A DNA stretch of 64,000 nt from Pseudonocardia autotrophica (GTDB lineage Bacteria; Actinomycetota; Actinomycetes; Mycobacteriales; Pseudonocardiaceae): assembly GCF_000717175.1 (NCBI RefSeq), contig NZ_JNYD01000015.1, positions 191,325 to 255,324 of the forward strand, in the 5' to 3' direction. Below, one piece after another: positions 7,048 to 18,651 of this stretch (position 1 is its first letter; every line of letters begins with the position of its first letter). The position numbers and the translations under genes are program-made. The notes under the pieces are model-generated. The model saw only the letters and a program-made list of their open reading frames with translations. It made no database searches and was not told the origin of the DNA.

Positions 7048-9744
7048 GTGGGTGCGGAGAGCGAGCGGGTGCGGGGGTTCGCGAGCCTCGACGAGGGGCT
7101 GCGGTCGGGGGACCCGTGGTACCGCTGGGGCCCCTACCTGAGCGAACGGCAGTGGGGGACGGTCCGCGAGGACTACAGCCCGGACGGCGAGGCCTGGTCC
7201 TACCTGCCGCACGACCGGGCCCGCTCCCAGGCCTACCGCTGGGGCGAGGACGGCCTGGCCGGGTTCTCCGACGTCGAGCAGCGGCTCTGCCTCGGCCTGG
7301 CGCTGTGGAACGGGCGCGACCCGATCCTCAAGGAACGGATCTTCGGGCTGACCGGCCCGGAGGGGAACCACGGCGAGGACGCCAAGGAGTACTGGTGGTA
7401 CCTCGACGCCGTCCCGTCCCACGCCTGGAACCGCTGGCGGTACCACTACCCCCAGGGCGCCTTCCCCTACGAGGACCTGGTGGCGACCAACGGGGCGCGC
7501 GGCCGGCACGACCCGGAGTACGAGCTGCTCGATACCGGCGTCTTCGACGACGACCGCTACTGGGTCGTCGAGGTCCACTACGCGAAGGCGGACCCGGACG
7601 ACCTGCTGGTCACCGTCGAGGTCACGAACGCCGGCCCCGAACGGGCCGAGCTGCACGTCCTGCCGACGCTCTGGTTCCGCAACACCTGGTCCTGGGAGCC
7701 GGACGCCACGCCGCCGGCGATGCGGGCGACCGGGCCCGCGACGGTCGCCGTGCCGCACCCCTTCCTCGGCGGCCTGGAGCTGGCCGCCGGCCCGGCCCCC
7801 GACGGCGCCGGGCCCGATTTGTTGTTCTGCGACAACGAGACCAACCTGCGGCGGCTCTACGGGACACCCGGGCCGGAGTACCCGAAGGACGGGATCAACG
7901 ACCACGTCGTGCGCGGCGCGGCCACGGTGAACCCGGAGGGCGCCGGGACCAAGTGCGCGGTCCGGTACCGGCTGGCGGTCGACCCCGGCGGGACCGTGGA
8001 GCTACGGCTGCGGCTGCGCCCGGCGGACCGGCCGGGCGACCTGGGCGAGGAGTTCACGCGGGTCCGCGACCGGCGGCGCGCGGAGGCGGACGAGTTCTAC
8101 GCCGAGCTGACGCCCGCGGCGGCCTCCGCCGACGAGGCGAACGTGATGCGGCAGGCCTTCGCCGGGCTGCTGTGGAGCAAGCAGTTCTACCACTACGACG
8201 TGGCCCGCTGGCTCGACGGCGATCCGGGCCAGCCTCGGCCGCCCGCCTCCCGGGAGCACGGGCGCAACGCCCGGTGGCGGACCTTCAACTCCTTCGACGT
8301 CATGTCCATGCCGGACAAGTGGGAGTACCCCTGGTTCGCCTCCTGGGACCTCGCCTTCCACTGCGTCGCGCTGGCGCACGTCGACCCGGGCTTCGCCAAG
8401 TACCAGCTGATCCTGGTGTGCCGGGAATGGTTCCAGCACCCCGACGGCGCCCTGCCCGCCTACGAGTGGGACTTCGGCGACATCAACCCGCCGGTGCAGG
8501 CCTGGGCCGCGCTCGAGGTGTTCGCCCTGGACGGCGCCCGCGACGTCGACTTCCTCTCCCGGGTCTTCGACAAGCTCCTGGTCAACTTCACCTGGTGGGT
8601 CAACCTGCAGGACTCCGACGGCTCGAACGTCTTCGAGGGCGGCTTCCTCGGCCTGGACAACATCGGCCCCATCGACCGCTCGCACCTGCCCCCGGGGTTC
8701 GTGCTGGAGCAGTCCGACGCGACCGGCTGGATGGCCGCCTACGCGCTGGCCATGGGCGTCATGGCGGCCGTGCTGCGGGCCGCCGGCCAGCGGCCCGCCG
8801 ACGACCTGGTGCGCAAGTTCCTCGAGCACCTCGCCGCCATCCGCGGCGCCGTCGAGGCGGAGGGTCTGTGGGACCCCGAGACCGGCCTGTTCGCCGACCG
8901 GCTCCTCGCCCCCGACGGCACGGTCGTGCCCGTCGCCGTGCGCTCGATGGTCGGCGTGATCCCGATGCTCGCCGCCGGGGTCGCGGACGAGACGACGCTG
9001 CGGCGCGCGGCCGCCGCGGGCAAGCACGTCTCCCGGCTCCTGGACCGCAAGGGCCTCGACGACGAGGCGGACCTCGCCGCGCGCGGGCTGCTGCGCGGCG
9101 GGCCGGGGAACCGGCAGCTGCTGCTCGGCGTGGTCGGCGTCGACAAGCTCGAGAGCCTCTTCACCCAGCTCTTCGACCCGGCGGAGTTCCTCTCGCCGCA
9201 CGGCCTGCGCTCGGTGTCCGCCTACCACCGCGAGCACCCGTACGTGCTCGACGCGCCCGGCCTGCACGCCGAGATCGACTACGAGCCCGCCGAGTCGACC
9301 GTCGCGATGTTCGGCGGCAACTCCAACTGGCGCGGGCCGGTGTGGTTCCCCGTCAACCACCTCGTGGTGACCTCACTGGAGCGCTACCACCGCTTCTTCG
9401 GCGACGACCACACCGTCGAGTACCCCACCGGCTCCGGCAAGCGGCTGCGCCTGGACGAGGTCGTGGCGGACCTGTGGGAGCGGCTGGTGTCGCTGTTCCT
9501 GGTCGGCGACGGCGGCCGGCGGCCCTGCTTCGGCGGGGTCGAGCGGCTGCAGCGCGATCCCCGCTGGAAGGACAACCTGCTGTTCAACGAGTACTTCCAC
9601 GGCGACGACGGCGCGGGGCTCGGCGCGTCGCACCAGACCGGCTGGACCGGGCTGGTCGCCGACGTGATCCGCCGCCGGCACGGCGCGGTCGACCCGGTCG
9701 GGGACGTGCTGCGCACGCTGCGGGAGCGGGGGCCGGACCGGTGA
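7048..9744 (+). CDS. GH63/MGH1-type alpha-glycosidase
   Basis: An 898-residue cytoplasmic protein related to the bacterial GH63 (mannosyl-oligosaccharide glucosidase/mannosylglycerate hydrolase-like) family. An N-terminal beta-sandwich region (to about 330) is followed by an (alpha/alpha)6-barrel region with family-typical blocks: SWDLAFHCVALAHVDP, YEWDFGDINPPVQAWA, GGFLGLDNIGPIDRS and MFGGNSNWRGPVWFPVNHL near the end. GTG 7048 is chosen because GGGGGAGG lies four bases upstream; an ATG at 7021 is in frame but has no ribosome site. It probably trims alpha-glucosides. Its stop overlaps the start of glgX by four bases, so the two enzymes are translationally coupled and probably act in the same glycogen or oligosaccharide pathway. 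Confidence 0.85.
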   Translation: MGAESERVRGFASLDEGLRSGDPWYRWGPYLSERQWGTVREDYSPDGEAWSYLPHDRARSQAYRWGEDGLAGFSDVEQRLCLGLALWNGRDPILKERIFGLTGPEGNHGEDAKEYWWYLDAVPSHAWNRWRYHYPQGAFPYEDLVATNGARGRHDPEYELLDTGVFDDDRYWVVEVHYAKADPDDLLVTVEVTNAGPERAELHVLPTLWFRNTWSWEPDATPPAMRATGPATVAVPHPFLGGLELAAGPAPDGAGPDLLFCDNETNLRRLYGTPGPEYPKDGINDHVVRGAATVNPEGAGTKCAVRYRLAVDPGGTVELRLRLRPADRPGDLGEEFTRVRDRRRAEADEFYAELTPAAASADEANVMRQAFAGLLWSKQFYHYDVARWLDGDPGQPRPPASREHGRNARWRTFNSFDVMSMPDKWEYPWFASWDLAFHCVALAHVDPGFAKYQLILVCREWFQHPDGALPAYEWDFGDINPPVQAWAALEVFALDGARDVDFLSRVFDKLLVNFTWWVNLQDSDGSNVFEGGFLGLDNIGPIDRSHLPPGFVLEQSDATGWMAAYALAMGVMAAVLRAAGQRPADDLVRKFLEHLAAIRGAVEAEGLWDPETGLFADRLLAPDGTVVPVAVRSMVGVIPMLAAGVADETTLRRAAAAGKHVSRLLDRKGLDDEADLAARGLLRGGPGNRQLLLGVVGVDKLESLFTQLFDPAEFLSPHGLRSVSAYHREHPYVLDAPGLHAEIDYEPAESTVAMFGGNSNWRGPVWFPVNHLVVTSLERYHRFFGDDHTVEYPTGSGKRLRLDEVVADLWERLVSLFLVGDGGRRPCFGGVERLQRDPRWKDNLLFNEYFHGDDGAGLGASHQTGWTGLVADVIRRRHGAVDPVGDVLRTLRERGPDR

Positions 9745-11843
9745 GCGGGTCCCCCGTGCTGCCCGGGGCCGTCGCCCCGTTGGGTGCCACCGTGCGCGCG
9801 GGCGGCACGAACTTCGCCGTGGCCTCGCGGGCCGACGCGGTCGAGCTCTGCCTGTTCGACGGGGCGGACGAGCGCCGGCTCGTCCTGCCCGAGTACGACG
9901 CCGGGGTCTGGCACGGCTTCGTCCCCGGCGTCGGCCCCGGTCAGGCCTACGGCTTCCGCGCCCACGGGCCCTACGACCCCGCCCGCGGCCTGCGCTACAA
10001 CCCGGCCAAGCTGCTGCTCGACCCGTACGCGCGGGCGGTGAGCGGCGAGGTCCGCTTCGGCCCGGAGGTGCTCGGGCACGACCCGGACGATCCCGAACGG
10101 CCGAGCATGCTGGACTCGGCCGCGCACGTCCCGCGCAGCCTGGTCGTCGGCCGTCCGGCGACGACCTCCGAGCCGGCGCCGCTGTACTCCTACGCCGACA
10201 CCGTCGTCTACGAGGTGCACGTCAAGGGGTTCACCGCGACCCACCCCGGTGTGCCGCCCGCCCTGCGCGGCACCTACGCCGGGCTGGGGCACGACGCCGC
10301 CGTGGCCCACCTCGTCGGTCTGGGCGTGACCACGGTGGAGCTGCTCCCGGTGCACCACCACGTGTCCGAGGCGTTCCTCCCGGCGCGGGGGCTCACGAAC
10401 TACTGGGGCTACAACACGATCGGCTACCTCGCCCCGCACCCCGGGTACTCCGCCGAGGTCCGGCGCGGGCGGCCCGGCGGGGAGGTCGCCGAGTTCCGGG
10501 CGATGGTCGAGGCGCTGCACCGGGCGGGCCTGGAGGTCGTGCTCGACGTCGTGTTCAACCACACCGGGGAGGGCGACCCGCACGGCCCGACGCTGTGCCA
10601 CCGCGGCCTCGACAACGCCGGCTACTACCGGCTCGACCCCGCCGACCCGCGCCGCTACCTCGACACCACCGGCTGCGGCAACTCCCTCAACACCGCCGAT
10701 CCGTTCACGTTGCAGCTGGTCATGGACTCGTTGCGGTACTGGCTGACCGTGATGGGCGTCGACGGCTTCCGCTTCGACCTGGCTCCCACCCTCGCCCGCG
10801 ACGACGGCGGGTTCGACCGCCTCGCCGCGTTCTTCGACCTCGTCTCCCAGGACCCCGTGGTGTCGCGGGCCAAGCTGATCGCCGAGCCGTGGGACGTCGG
10901 GCGGGCGGACAGCTACGACCTCGGCCGGTTCCCGCCGCTGTGGCGGGAGTGGAACGGCCGCTACCGCGACACGGTCCGTGACTTCTGGCGCAGCCACGAC
11001 GGTCTGCTCGGCGAGTTCGCGACCCGCTTCGCCGGCTCCGCCGACCTCTACGGCGGCCGCGGCCGCCGGCCCACCGCCTCGGTCAACTTCGTCACCGCGC
11101 ACGACGGGTTCACCCTCGCCGACCTCGTGACCTACGACCGCAAGCACAACGAGGCCAACGGCGACGACAACCGGGACGGGTCGGACGACGACCGCTCGTG
11201 GAACTGCGGCCAGGAGGGCCCGACCGACGACCCCGAGGTGCGGGCGCTGCGGGCCCGGCAGCAGCGGGCGCTGCTCACCACGCTGCTGCTCTCGTTCGGG
11301 GTCCCGATGCTGCTGGGCGGCGACGAGCTCGGCCGCACCCAGCGCGGCAACAACAACGCCTACTGCCACGACGACGAGCTGACCTGGTTCGACTGGGCCC
11401 ACGTCGACGACGAGCTGCTCGCCTTCACCCGCACGCTGATCGCCCTGCGGCGGTCCCATCCCGTGTTCCGCCGGCGCCGGTTCCTGTCCGGCGTCGACTG
11501 GCGGAACCTGCGCTGGTACAGCCCCGCCGGCACGATCCTGACGGCCGCCGAGTGGGCGGACCCGTCCGCCCACTGCGTCGCGACGTACCTCGACGGCCGG
11601 GACTCCCCCGACCAGGACGCCGAGGGTCGCGCGCTGCTCGACGACGACTTCCTCGTCCTGGTCAACGCCTGGTGGGGGCCCGTCGGGTTCACCGTGCCGG
11701 CGCTGCGCACCGGCCAGGTGTGGGAGCCGGAGATCGACACCTTCGACCCCGCCGCGCCGGGCGCCCACGGCAAGCCCACGGCCGGCGACGTCGTGACCGT
11801 GGGGCCGCGCGCGGTCGTCGTCCTGCGGGCCCCCGCCGACTGA
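9741..11843 (+). CDS. glgX: Glycogen debranching enzyme GlgX
   Basis: A 700-residue GH13 enzyme that hydrolyses alpha-1,6 branch points of phosphorylase-limit glycogen. The order is a CBM48-type N-terminal domain (GATVRAGGTNFAVASRADAV, about residues 10-100), then the catalytic barrel. The barrel shows LDVVFNHTGEG (region I), DGFRFDLAPTL (region II with the nucleophile Asp), LIAEPWDVG (region III with the acid Glu) and NFVTAHDGFTL (region IV). The C-terminal beta domain has LVLVNAWWGPVGF. Length is normal for GlgX/TreX. The start is GTG 9741, overlapping the upstream stop as GTGA. Confidence 0.95.
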   Translation: MSGSPVLPGAVAPLGATVRAGGTNFAVASRADAVELCLFDGADERRLVLPEYDAGVWHGFVPGVGPGQAYGFRAHGPYDPARGLRYNPAKLLLDPYARAVSGEVRFGPEVLGHDPDDPERPSMLDSAAHVPRSLVVGRPATTSEPAPLYSYADTVVYEVHVKGFTATHPGVPPALRGTYAGLGHDAAVAHLVGLGVTTVELLPVHHHVSEAFLPARGLTNYWGYNTIGYLAPHPGYSAEVRRGRPGGEVAEFRAMVEALHRAGLEVVLDVVFNHTGEGDPHGPTLCHRGLDNAGYYRLDPADPRRYLDTTGCGNSLNTADPFTLQLVMDSLRYWLTVMGVDGFRFDLAPTLARDDGGFDRLAAFFDLVSQDPVVSRAKLIAEPWDVGRADSYDLGRFPPLWREWNGRYRDTVRDFWRSHDGLLGEFATRFAGSADLYGGRGRRPTASVNFVTAHDGFTLADLVTYDRKHNEANGDDNRDGSDDDRSWNCGQEGPTDDPEVRALRARQQRALLTTLLLSFGVPMLLGGDELGRTQRGNNNAYCHDDELTWFDWAHVDDELLAFTRTLIALRRSHPVFRRRRFLSGVDWRNLRWYSPAGTILTAAEWADPSAHCVATYLDGRDSPDQDAEGRALLDDDFLVLVNAWWGPVGFTVPALRTGQVWEPEIDTFDPAAPGAHGKPTAGDVVTVGPRAVVVLRAPAD

Positions 11844-11918
11844 GGTGCCGCGAGCCGCTCGGGACGGGCGGCGTGCGGCCCGCGTAACCCCGGTGTGATC
11901 GGGTGCGACCTTGGCCGC

Positions 11919-12719
11919 ATGACGGTCATCGAGCGCGTCCGTTCGGCCGACGGCACCGAGATCGCCCTCGAGCAGGTGACCGACGGGCCCCGGCACCTGC
12001 TGCTGGTCCCGGGCGGTCCCGCCGGCCGGCGCCGCTGGGCCCGCACCGCGGCCCTGCTCGACGGCCACTACGCCTGCTGGCTGATGGACCGCCGCGGCAA
12101 GGGCGACTCCGGCGACACGCTGCCCTACGCGTTCGCCCGCGAGTTCGAGGACCTCCGGGCCGCGACCGGGCGCCTGGCGAGCCAGGGGCCGCTGAGCGTG
12201 GGCGCGAACTCCAGCGGCGCCTCCGTGGTCCTCGGTGCCGCGGTGCGCGGCCTCCCGGTCTCCGAGCTGTTCCTCTACGAGCCGCCGTGGCCGGTCGACG
12301 GCCCGCTGACGCCGCCTGCGACCATCGACGCCCTCGACGTGATGATCACCGACGGCGACCGGGCGGGGGCGGTGACGCGGGCCCTGACCGAGGTCGTCGG
12401 CGTGCCGGCCGCCGCCGTGCGCGGCCTGCGGACGCTGCCCACCTGGGCCGAACGCGTCGCGCTGGTGCACACGTGGACCCGCGAGATGCGGGAGGTCGAC
12501 CGGCTCCCCGGGATCGACGCCCTGGCCGCGGTCGACGTGCCCGTGGTGCTGCTGCTCGGCGACCGCAGCCCGGACCACCTGCGGCGGGCCACGACGGCGA
12601 TCGCCGCCGTGCTCCCGCGCGCGACGGTCGTCCCGCTCCCGGGCCAGGGCCACGGCGCGCTCGACGAGGCACCGGCGGTCGTCGCCGAGGCCCTGCTCGC
12701 CCGGGTCACCCCGAGCTGA
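11919..12719 (+). CDS. Alpha/beta-hydrolase-fold protein
   Basis: A 266-residue hydrolase. The oxyanion block LLLVPGGPAGRRRW and the following LLDGHYACWLMDRRGKGDSG match the family's HG.PG and YD.RG.G.S blocks. The nucleophile elbow is atypical: GANSSGAS gives AxSxG instead of GxSxG. The acid block LLLGDRSPDHLRRA and the terminal histidine in LPGQGHGALDEAP are present, so the triad can be complete. The substrate is unknown; related actinobacterial proteins are annotated as esterases or haloperoxidase-like hydrolases. Start ATG 11919 (MTVIERVRS) was preferred over an in-frame GTG 24 bases upstream, but no good ribosome site supports either. Confidence 0.8.
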   Translation: MTVIERVRSADGTEIALEQVTDGPRHLLLVPGGPAGRRRWARTAALLDGHYACWLMDRRGKGDSGDTLPYAFAREFEDLRAATGRLASQGPLSVGANSSGASVVLGAAVRGLPVSELFLYEPPWPVDGPLTPPATIDALDVMITDGDRAGAVTRALTEVVGVPAAAVRGLRTLPTWAERVALVHTWTREMREVDRLPGIDALAAVDVPVVLLLGDRSPDHLRRATTAIAAVLPRATVVPLPGQGHGALDEAPAVVAEALLARVTPS

Positions 12720-12731
12720 CGCGACCCTCGA

Positions 12732-15452
<2,721 letters not shown>

Positions 15453-15885
15453 CGGCCACCTCACACGTCGTCGGGCAGAGGTCCTCGCCCCGCAGTCGAG
15501 CCGGGGATCCGATGCTGCCGCGCCGCGGGCCCGGGGGCCAGACCCGGACGCCGGATCACCGCGGCCGCGAGCGCGAGCGGCCCGCCTCCCCCGGCGGGGG
15601 GAGGCGGGCCACGCGCGGCGATGGACCCGTACGGGCACCGCGGTGGGAGCGGACCGGCGAACACGGACGGGCCGGGGTGGGTCGCGCACCACCCCGGCGC
15701 CGGGTCCGGCACTCCGACATCGGCCCGGTCCGCGTCCCGCACCTGGGGGGCGGGTGTGGGCTGCACGCACCGGGTCGACCTGGTTCCAGCGTGCGGTGGC
15801 GCGGGCCGCGGGGCAACGGCCGAACCTGCGCATTCGAACCTGCCGTCTCGCTGCGCCCGGGGCCGGGGAGGCGCACCCTGATCCC
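15453..15885. other. 433-base divergent intergenic region (ppdK / CarH-like regulator)
   Basis: It separates two divergent genes. Apart from the 14-bp hairpin at 15579-15610 I find no gene with believable codon use here. The stretch 15611-15885 is GC-rich and holds no clear -35/-10 pair, tRNA or riboswitch that I recognise. The promoters of ppdK and the regulator must lie inside it. Confidence 0.5.
15579..15610. terminator. 14-bp perfect hairpin between divergent genes
   Basis: Arms 15579-15592 and 15597-15610 are exact reverse complements (14 pairs, nearly all G:C) with the four-base loop GGCG. No T-tract follows. It looks like an actinobacterial terminator, yet no gene ends here. It could block divergent read-through, end an unannotated short transcript, or act as a structural element. 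Confidence 0.5.
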
Positions 15886-16791
15886 GTGCCAGTCGCCGCA
15901 CCGGACCGCACGGATCGTCCGTTGACGATCCAGCAGGTCAGCGCGCTGCTCGCGGTGCCGGTCTCCACGCTGCGCACGTGGGAGCACCGCTACTCGGTGC
16001 CCGGCGTCGTCCGCACCCAGGGCGGGCACCGCCGCTACCCGGCGCAGGTGATCGACGAGCTGCGGATCATCCGGGACGAGATCGCCCGCGGCCGGCGCGC
16101 CGGCGACGCCGCGACGACCGCCCGCCTGCTGGTGGACTCCGACGAACCCGGCCGCGACCTGGTGGACCGCTTCCTGGAGGCGGCGCGCGCCATGGACCAG
16201 GGCGGGGTCCGCGCCTGTCTCGACGAGGCCGCCGGGCGGCTGGGCCTGGGCGCCACGGTCGACCTCGTGCTCGTGCCCGCGATGCGCCGGATCGGGCACT
16301 GGTGGGAGATCGGGAGCTGCGACGTCGGCCACGAGCACCTGGCCACCGAGGCCGCGCGCACCTGGCTGTCGCGGATCGTGGCCTTCGCGCCAGAGCCGCG
16401 CCCGGGCGGGTGCGTCCTGCTGGCCTGCGGCCCGCGTGACCTGCACTCGCTGGGGCTGGAGGCGTTCGGCATGCTCCTCGCCTCGGACGGACGGTCCTGC
16501 CGCGTCCTCGGTGCGCGGACCCCCGTCCCGACCCTGACGATCGCGGCGGAGACGCTGGACGCGGCCGCCGTCGTGGTGGTCTCCCACCTGGCCGTCGGCC
16601 GGCGGCCGGCGGTCGCCGCCCTGTCCGCCATGGCGGCCCAGGGCAGGCCGGCCTTCTACGCCGGCAACGCCTTCCTCACCCGGCCGTCCCGCCGCCGGGT
16701 CCCCGGCCGCTACCTGGGCGAGAGCCACCGCGAGGCGGTCCACCTGCTCGAGGAGGCCCTGGTCGGACCGGCGCTCGACGAGCCGGGCTGA
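15886..16791 (+). CDS. MerR-type regulator with B12-binding domain (CarH/LitR-like photoreceptor)
   Basis: A 301-residue protein. The N-terminus is a MerR winged helix (about residues 10-80) with LTIQQVSALLAVPVSTLRTW and RYPAQVIDELRIIRDEI. The middle is a helical cap containing WEIGSCDVGHEHLATEA, which is the Wx9EH signature (Trp140, Glu150, His151) of adenosylcobalamin-binding CarH photoreceptors. The C-terminal Rossmann domain carries DLHSLG, the DxHxxG base-off B12 motif (Asp185, His187, Gly190). CarH-type proteins repress target promoters in the dark as AdoCbl-bound tetramers and release them in light. I chose GTG 15886; GGGGAGG lies about 16 bases upstream, a long spacing. No carotenoid gene is in the window, so its target is unknown; ppdK (divergent) and ppk2 (downstream) are neighbours. 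Confidence 0.88.
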   Translation: MPVAAPDRTDRPLTIQQVSALLAVPVSTLRTWEHRYSVPGVVRTQGGHRRYPAQVIDELRIIRDEIARGRRAGDAATTARLLVDSDEPGRDLVDRFLEAARAMDQGGVRACLDEAAGRLGLGATVDLVLVPAMRRIGHWWEIGSCDVGHEHLATEAARTWLSRIVAFAPEPRPGGCVLLACGPRDLHSLGLEAFGMLLASDGRSCRVLGARTPVPTLTIAAETLDAAAVVVVSHLAVGRRPAVAALSAMAAQGRPAFYAGNAFLTRPSRRRVPGRYLGESHREAVHLLEEALVGPALDEPG

Positions 16792-16866
16792 TTGCCGGGC
16801 GGGCCGGACGACCGCGCGCCCCTCGCCGTTCACCCTCCCGTCGCCCACATGGGTGAGGCTGGCGCC

Positions 16867-17820
16867 ATGGACGACGAACACGGCGCCGGGCCCGAGGTGC
16901 CGGGGACGCTCGCGCTCCCGGGCCCGCGGTACGAGGTGGACGACTCCGACGACGACGACCCGGTGCTGCTCGAGGCCGGCGGCGTCCCCGTCGACACCTG
17001 GCGCGAGGGCTACCCGTACCCCGAGCGGCTCTCCCGGGACGAGTACGAGCAGGTCAAGCGCCTGCTCCAGATCGAGCTGCTGAAGCTGCAGAGCTGGGTC
17101 AAGGAGACCGGCGCGCGGATCGTGGTGCTGTTCGAGGGCCGCGACGCCGCGGGCAAGGGCGGCACGATCAAGCGCTTCATGGAGCACCTCAACCCGCGGG
17201 GCGCCCGGGTGGTGGCGCTGGAGAAGCCGACCGAGCGCGAGGCCGGCCAGTGGTACTTCCAGCGGTACGTCGCGCACCTGCCCGGGGCCGGCGAGATCGT
17301 GCTGTTCGACCGCAGCTGGTACAACCGCGCCGGCGTCGAGCGCGTCATGGGGTTCACCGAGCCGCGCGACTACATGGAGTTCCTGCGGGCCGCCCCGGAG
17401 CTCGAGCGGATGCTCGTCCGCTCCGGGATCCACCTGGTCAAACTGTGGTTCTCGGTGTCGCAGAACGAGCAGCGCACCCGCTTCCTCATCCGCCAGGTCG
17501 ACCCGGTGCGGCAGTGGAAGCTCTCCCCGATGGACCTCGCCTCCCTGGACCGCTGGGAGGACTACACCGAGGCCAAGGAGGCCATGTTCTTCTACACCGA
17601 CACCGCGGACGCCCCGTGGACGGTGATCAAGAGCAACGACAAGAAGCGCGCCCGGCTGGAGGCGATCCGGCACGTGCTGGGGCTGTTCGACTACCCCGGC
17701 AAGGACCCGAGCGTCGCGACCCCGCCGGACCCGCTGATCGTCGGGCCCGCCGCGTCCGTCTTCGAGGCGGGCGAGGGCCGCGCGGTGTTCCCGCCGCTGG
17801 CCGGCCACCCGCCGCGCTGA
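16867..17820 (+). CDS. ppk2: Polyphosphate kinase 2
   Basis: A 317-residue PPK2-family P-loop kinase that transfers phosphate between polyphosphate and nucleotides. Walker A is FEGRDAAGKGGTIKRF (about residues 90-105). Walker B is VLFDRSWYNRAGVERVMGF (about 143-162), followed by the lid region TRFLIRQVDPVRQWKLSP. The sequence looks like single-domain class I PPK2 proteins, which favour ADP/GDP phosphorylation, but class cannot be proved here. ATG 16867 (MDDEHGAG) was chosen, with GGTGAGG upstream; ATG 16849 is an alternative. It follows the CarH-like gene on the same strand with a 75-base gap. Confidence 0.95.
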   Translation: MDDEHGAGPEVPGTLALPGPRYEVDDSDDDDPVLLEAGGVPVDTWREGYPYPERLSRDEYEQVKRLLQIELLKLQSWVKETGARIVVLFEGRDAAGKGGTIKRFMEHLNPRGARVVALEKPTEREAGQWYFQRYVAHLPGAGEIVLFDRSWYNRAGVERVMGFTEPRDYMEFLRAAPELERMLVRSGIHLVKLWFSVSQNEQRTRFLIRQVDPVRQWKLSPMDLASLDRWEDYTEAKEAMFFYTDTADAPWTVIKSNDKKRARLEAIRHVLGLFDYPGKDPSVATPPDPLIVGPAASVFEAGEGRAVFPPLAGHPPR

Positions 17821-18002
17821 CGCCGGTCCGCCCGGCGGGACGACCTCTCCCGCACCTTCAGGGCGGCTCGGTCCCGCAGCTCGTCGAGCCCCTTGATCGC
17901 CGTCTGGACGAACGGGATCAGGTCGCGGATCACGTCCGTCACCGCCGCGACGGCATGGCGTCGCCCGGTCGACGAGATCCACGTGCTCGGCACGAGTGCC
18001 AC
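17691..18002 (-). CDS. Possible small hypothetical protein, antisense overlap with ppk2 end
   Basis: A reverse frame of 103 codons from GTG 18002, preceded by AAGGGG. The first 55 codons lie outside ppk2, show strongly coding-like G/C third positions and would make an amphipathic helix (DVIRDLIPFVQTAIKGLDEL). The last 130 bases overlap the ppk2 3' end in antisense and look non-native (Gly/Ser/Ala-rich). It may be a real small protein with a run-on tail or a remnant. No family is recognised. Confidence 0.3.
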   Translation of the reverse strand: MALVPSTWISSTGRRHAVAAVTDVIRDLIPFVQTAIKGLDELRDRAALKVRERSSRRADRRQRGGWPASGGNTARPSPASKTDAAGPTISGSGGVATLGSLPG

Positions 18003-18214
18003 GGTGTCCACCCCTTCGCTTCGGCCCCTCGGATGACGGTGGAGCCGTAGTCAACCCCGGATGGAGCAGCGGCGCCACGGCTGAGGGCCCTCCTGGCCAC
18101 CTGTTCATCGACAGGTCAGGTCGAGGCCACCTCGACCCGCCGATCGGCGCCTACCCTCCGTACCAGGGGCTCGTCCCGGCACACACGCCCGGGCCCGCGC
18201 GGAGGGAGGCCGAC

Positions 18215-18484
18215 GTGACCGTCCGGGGATCCGGCGTCGGTCTGCGCCTGGTCCGAGCGTGGGCCCGGCTCGTCGGCGCCGTGTTCGTCGGCGGCCTGAC
18301 GGCCGCGGTGGCGGTCGCGTGGGCCGGCGCCGAGCTCGGCCGGGCGGTGCGTGGCGAGCGCCGGCGGAGCACGCCGGGCCGGCGGCGCAGCTGCGTCTGG
18401 TGCGGGTACCGGCACACCCGCCATCCCGTGCGAGTCCACGCGGACGACCTGGCCGTCCGGCTCTACGAGCGCGTCACGGCGTAG
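18215..18484 (+). CDS. Small single-pass membrane protein with CxxC motif
   Basis: An 89-residue protein starting at GTG 18215, five bases after a strong GGAGGGAGG. A membrane helix spans about residues 14-38 (VRAWARLVGAVFVGGLTAAV). A basic stretch and a cytoplasmic CVWCGYRHTRHPVRVH block follow, with a CxxC and three His that could bind a metal. I recognise no family. It lies in the 0.8-kb stretch between ppk2 and the amphi-Trp gene and has no close operon partner. Confidence 0.6.
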   Translation: MTVRGSGVGLRLVRAWARLVGAVFVGGLTAAVAVAWAGAELGRAVRGERRRSTPGRRRSCVWCGYRHTRHPVRVHADDLAVRLYERVTA

Positions 18485-18651
18485 CCGCCGCGCCGCGGCG
18501 CAGCCGGGCCCCGGGTCCGTCGAGCACGATCGCGAGCCCGCCCGCGACCACCCGGAACGGATGACGAGGCCAGGGGCACCGGCCGTCGACACTTCCGTCG
18601 GATGCCCGACGACCCGCCCGGGCCCGCGACCGATCCCGATCGGAGACGACG

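Noticed and set aside
7116..9740. Extended frame running through the GH63 gene into glgX
   Set aside because: The part before 9741 is Arg/Pro-rich shadow sequence; the conserved CBM48 start and the GTGA overlap place the real glgX start at 9741.
15820..15860. GGTTCGAAT on the reverse strand resembling a tRNA T-loop
   Set aside because: The flanking bases do not form the five-base T-stem, and no acceptor, D or anticodon arm is found nearby.
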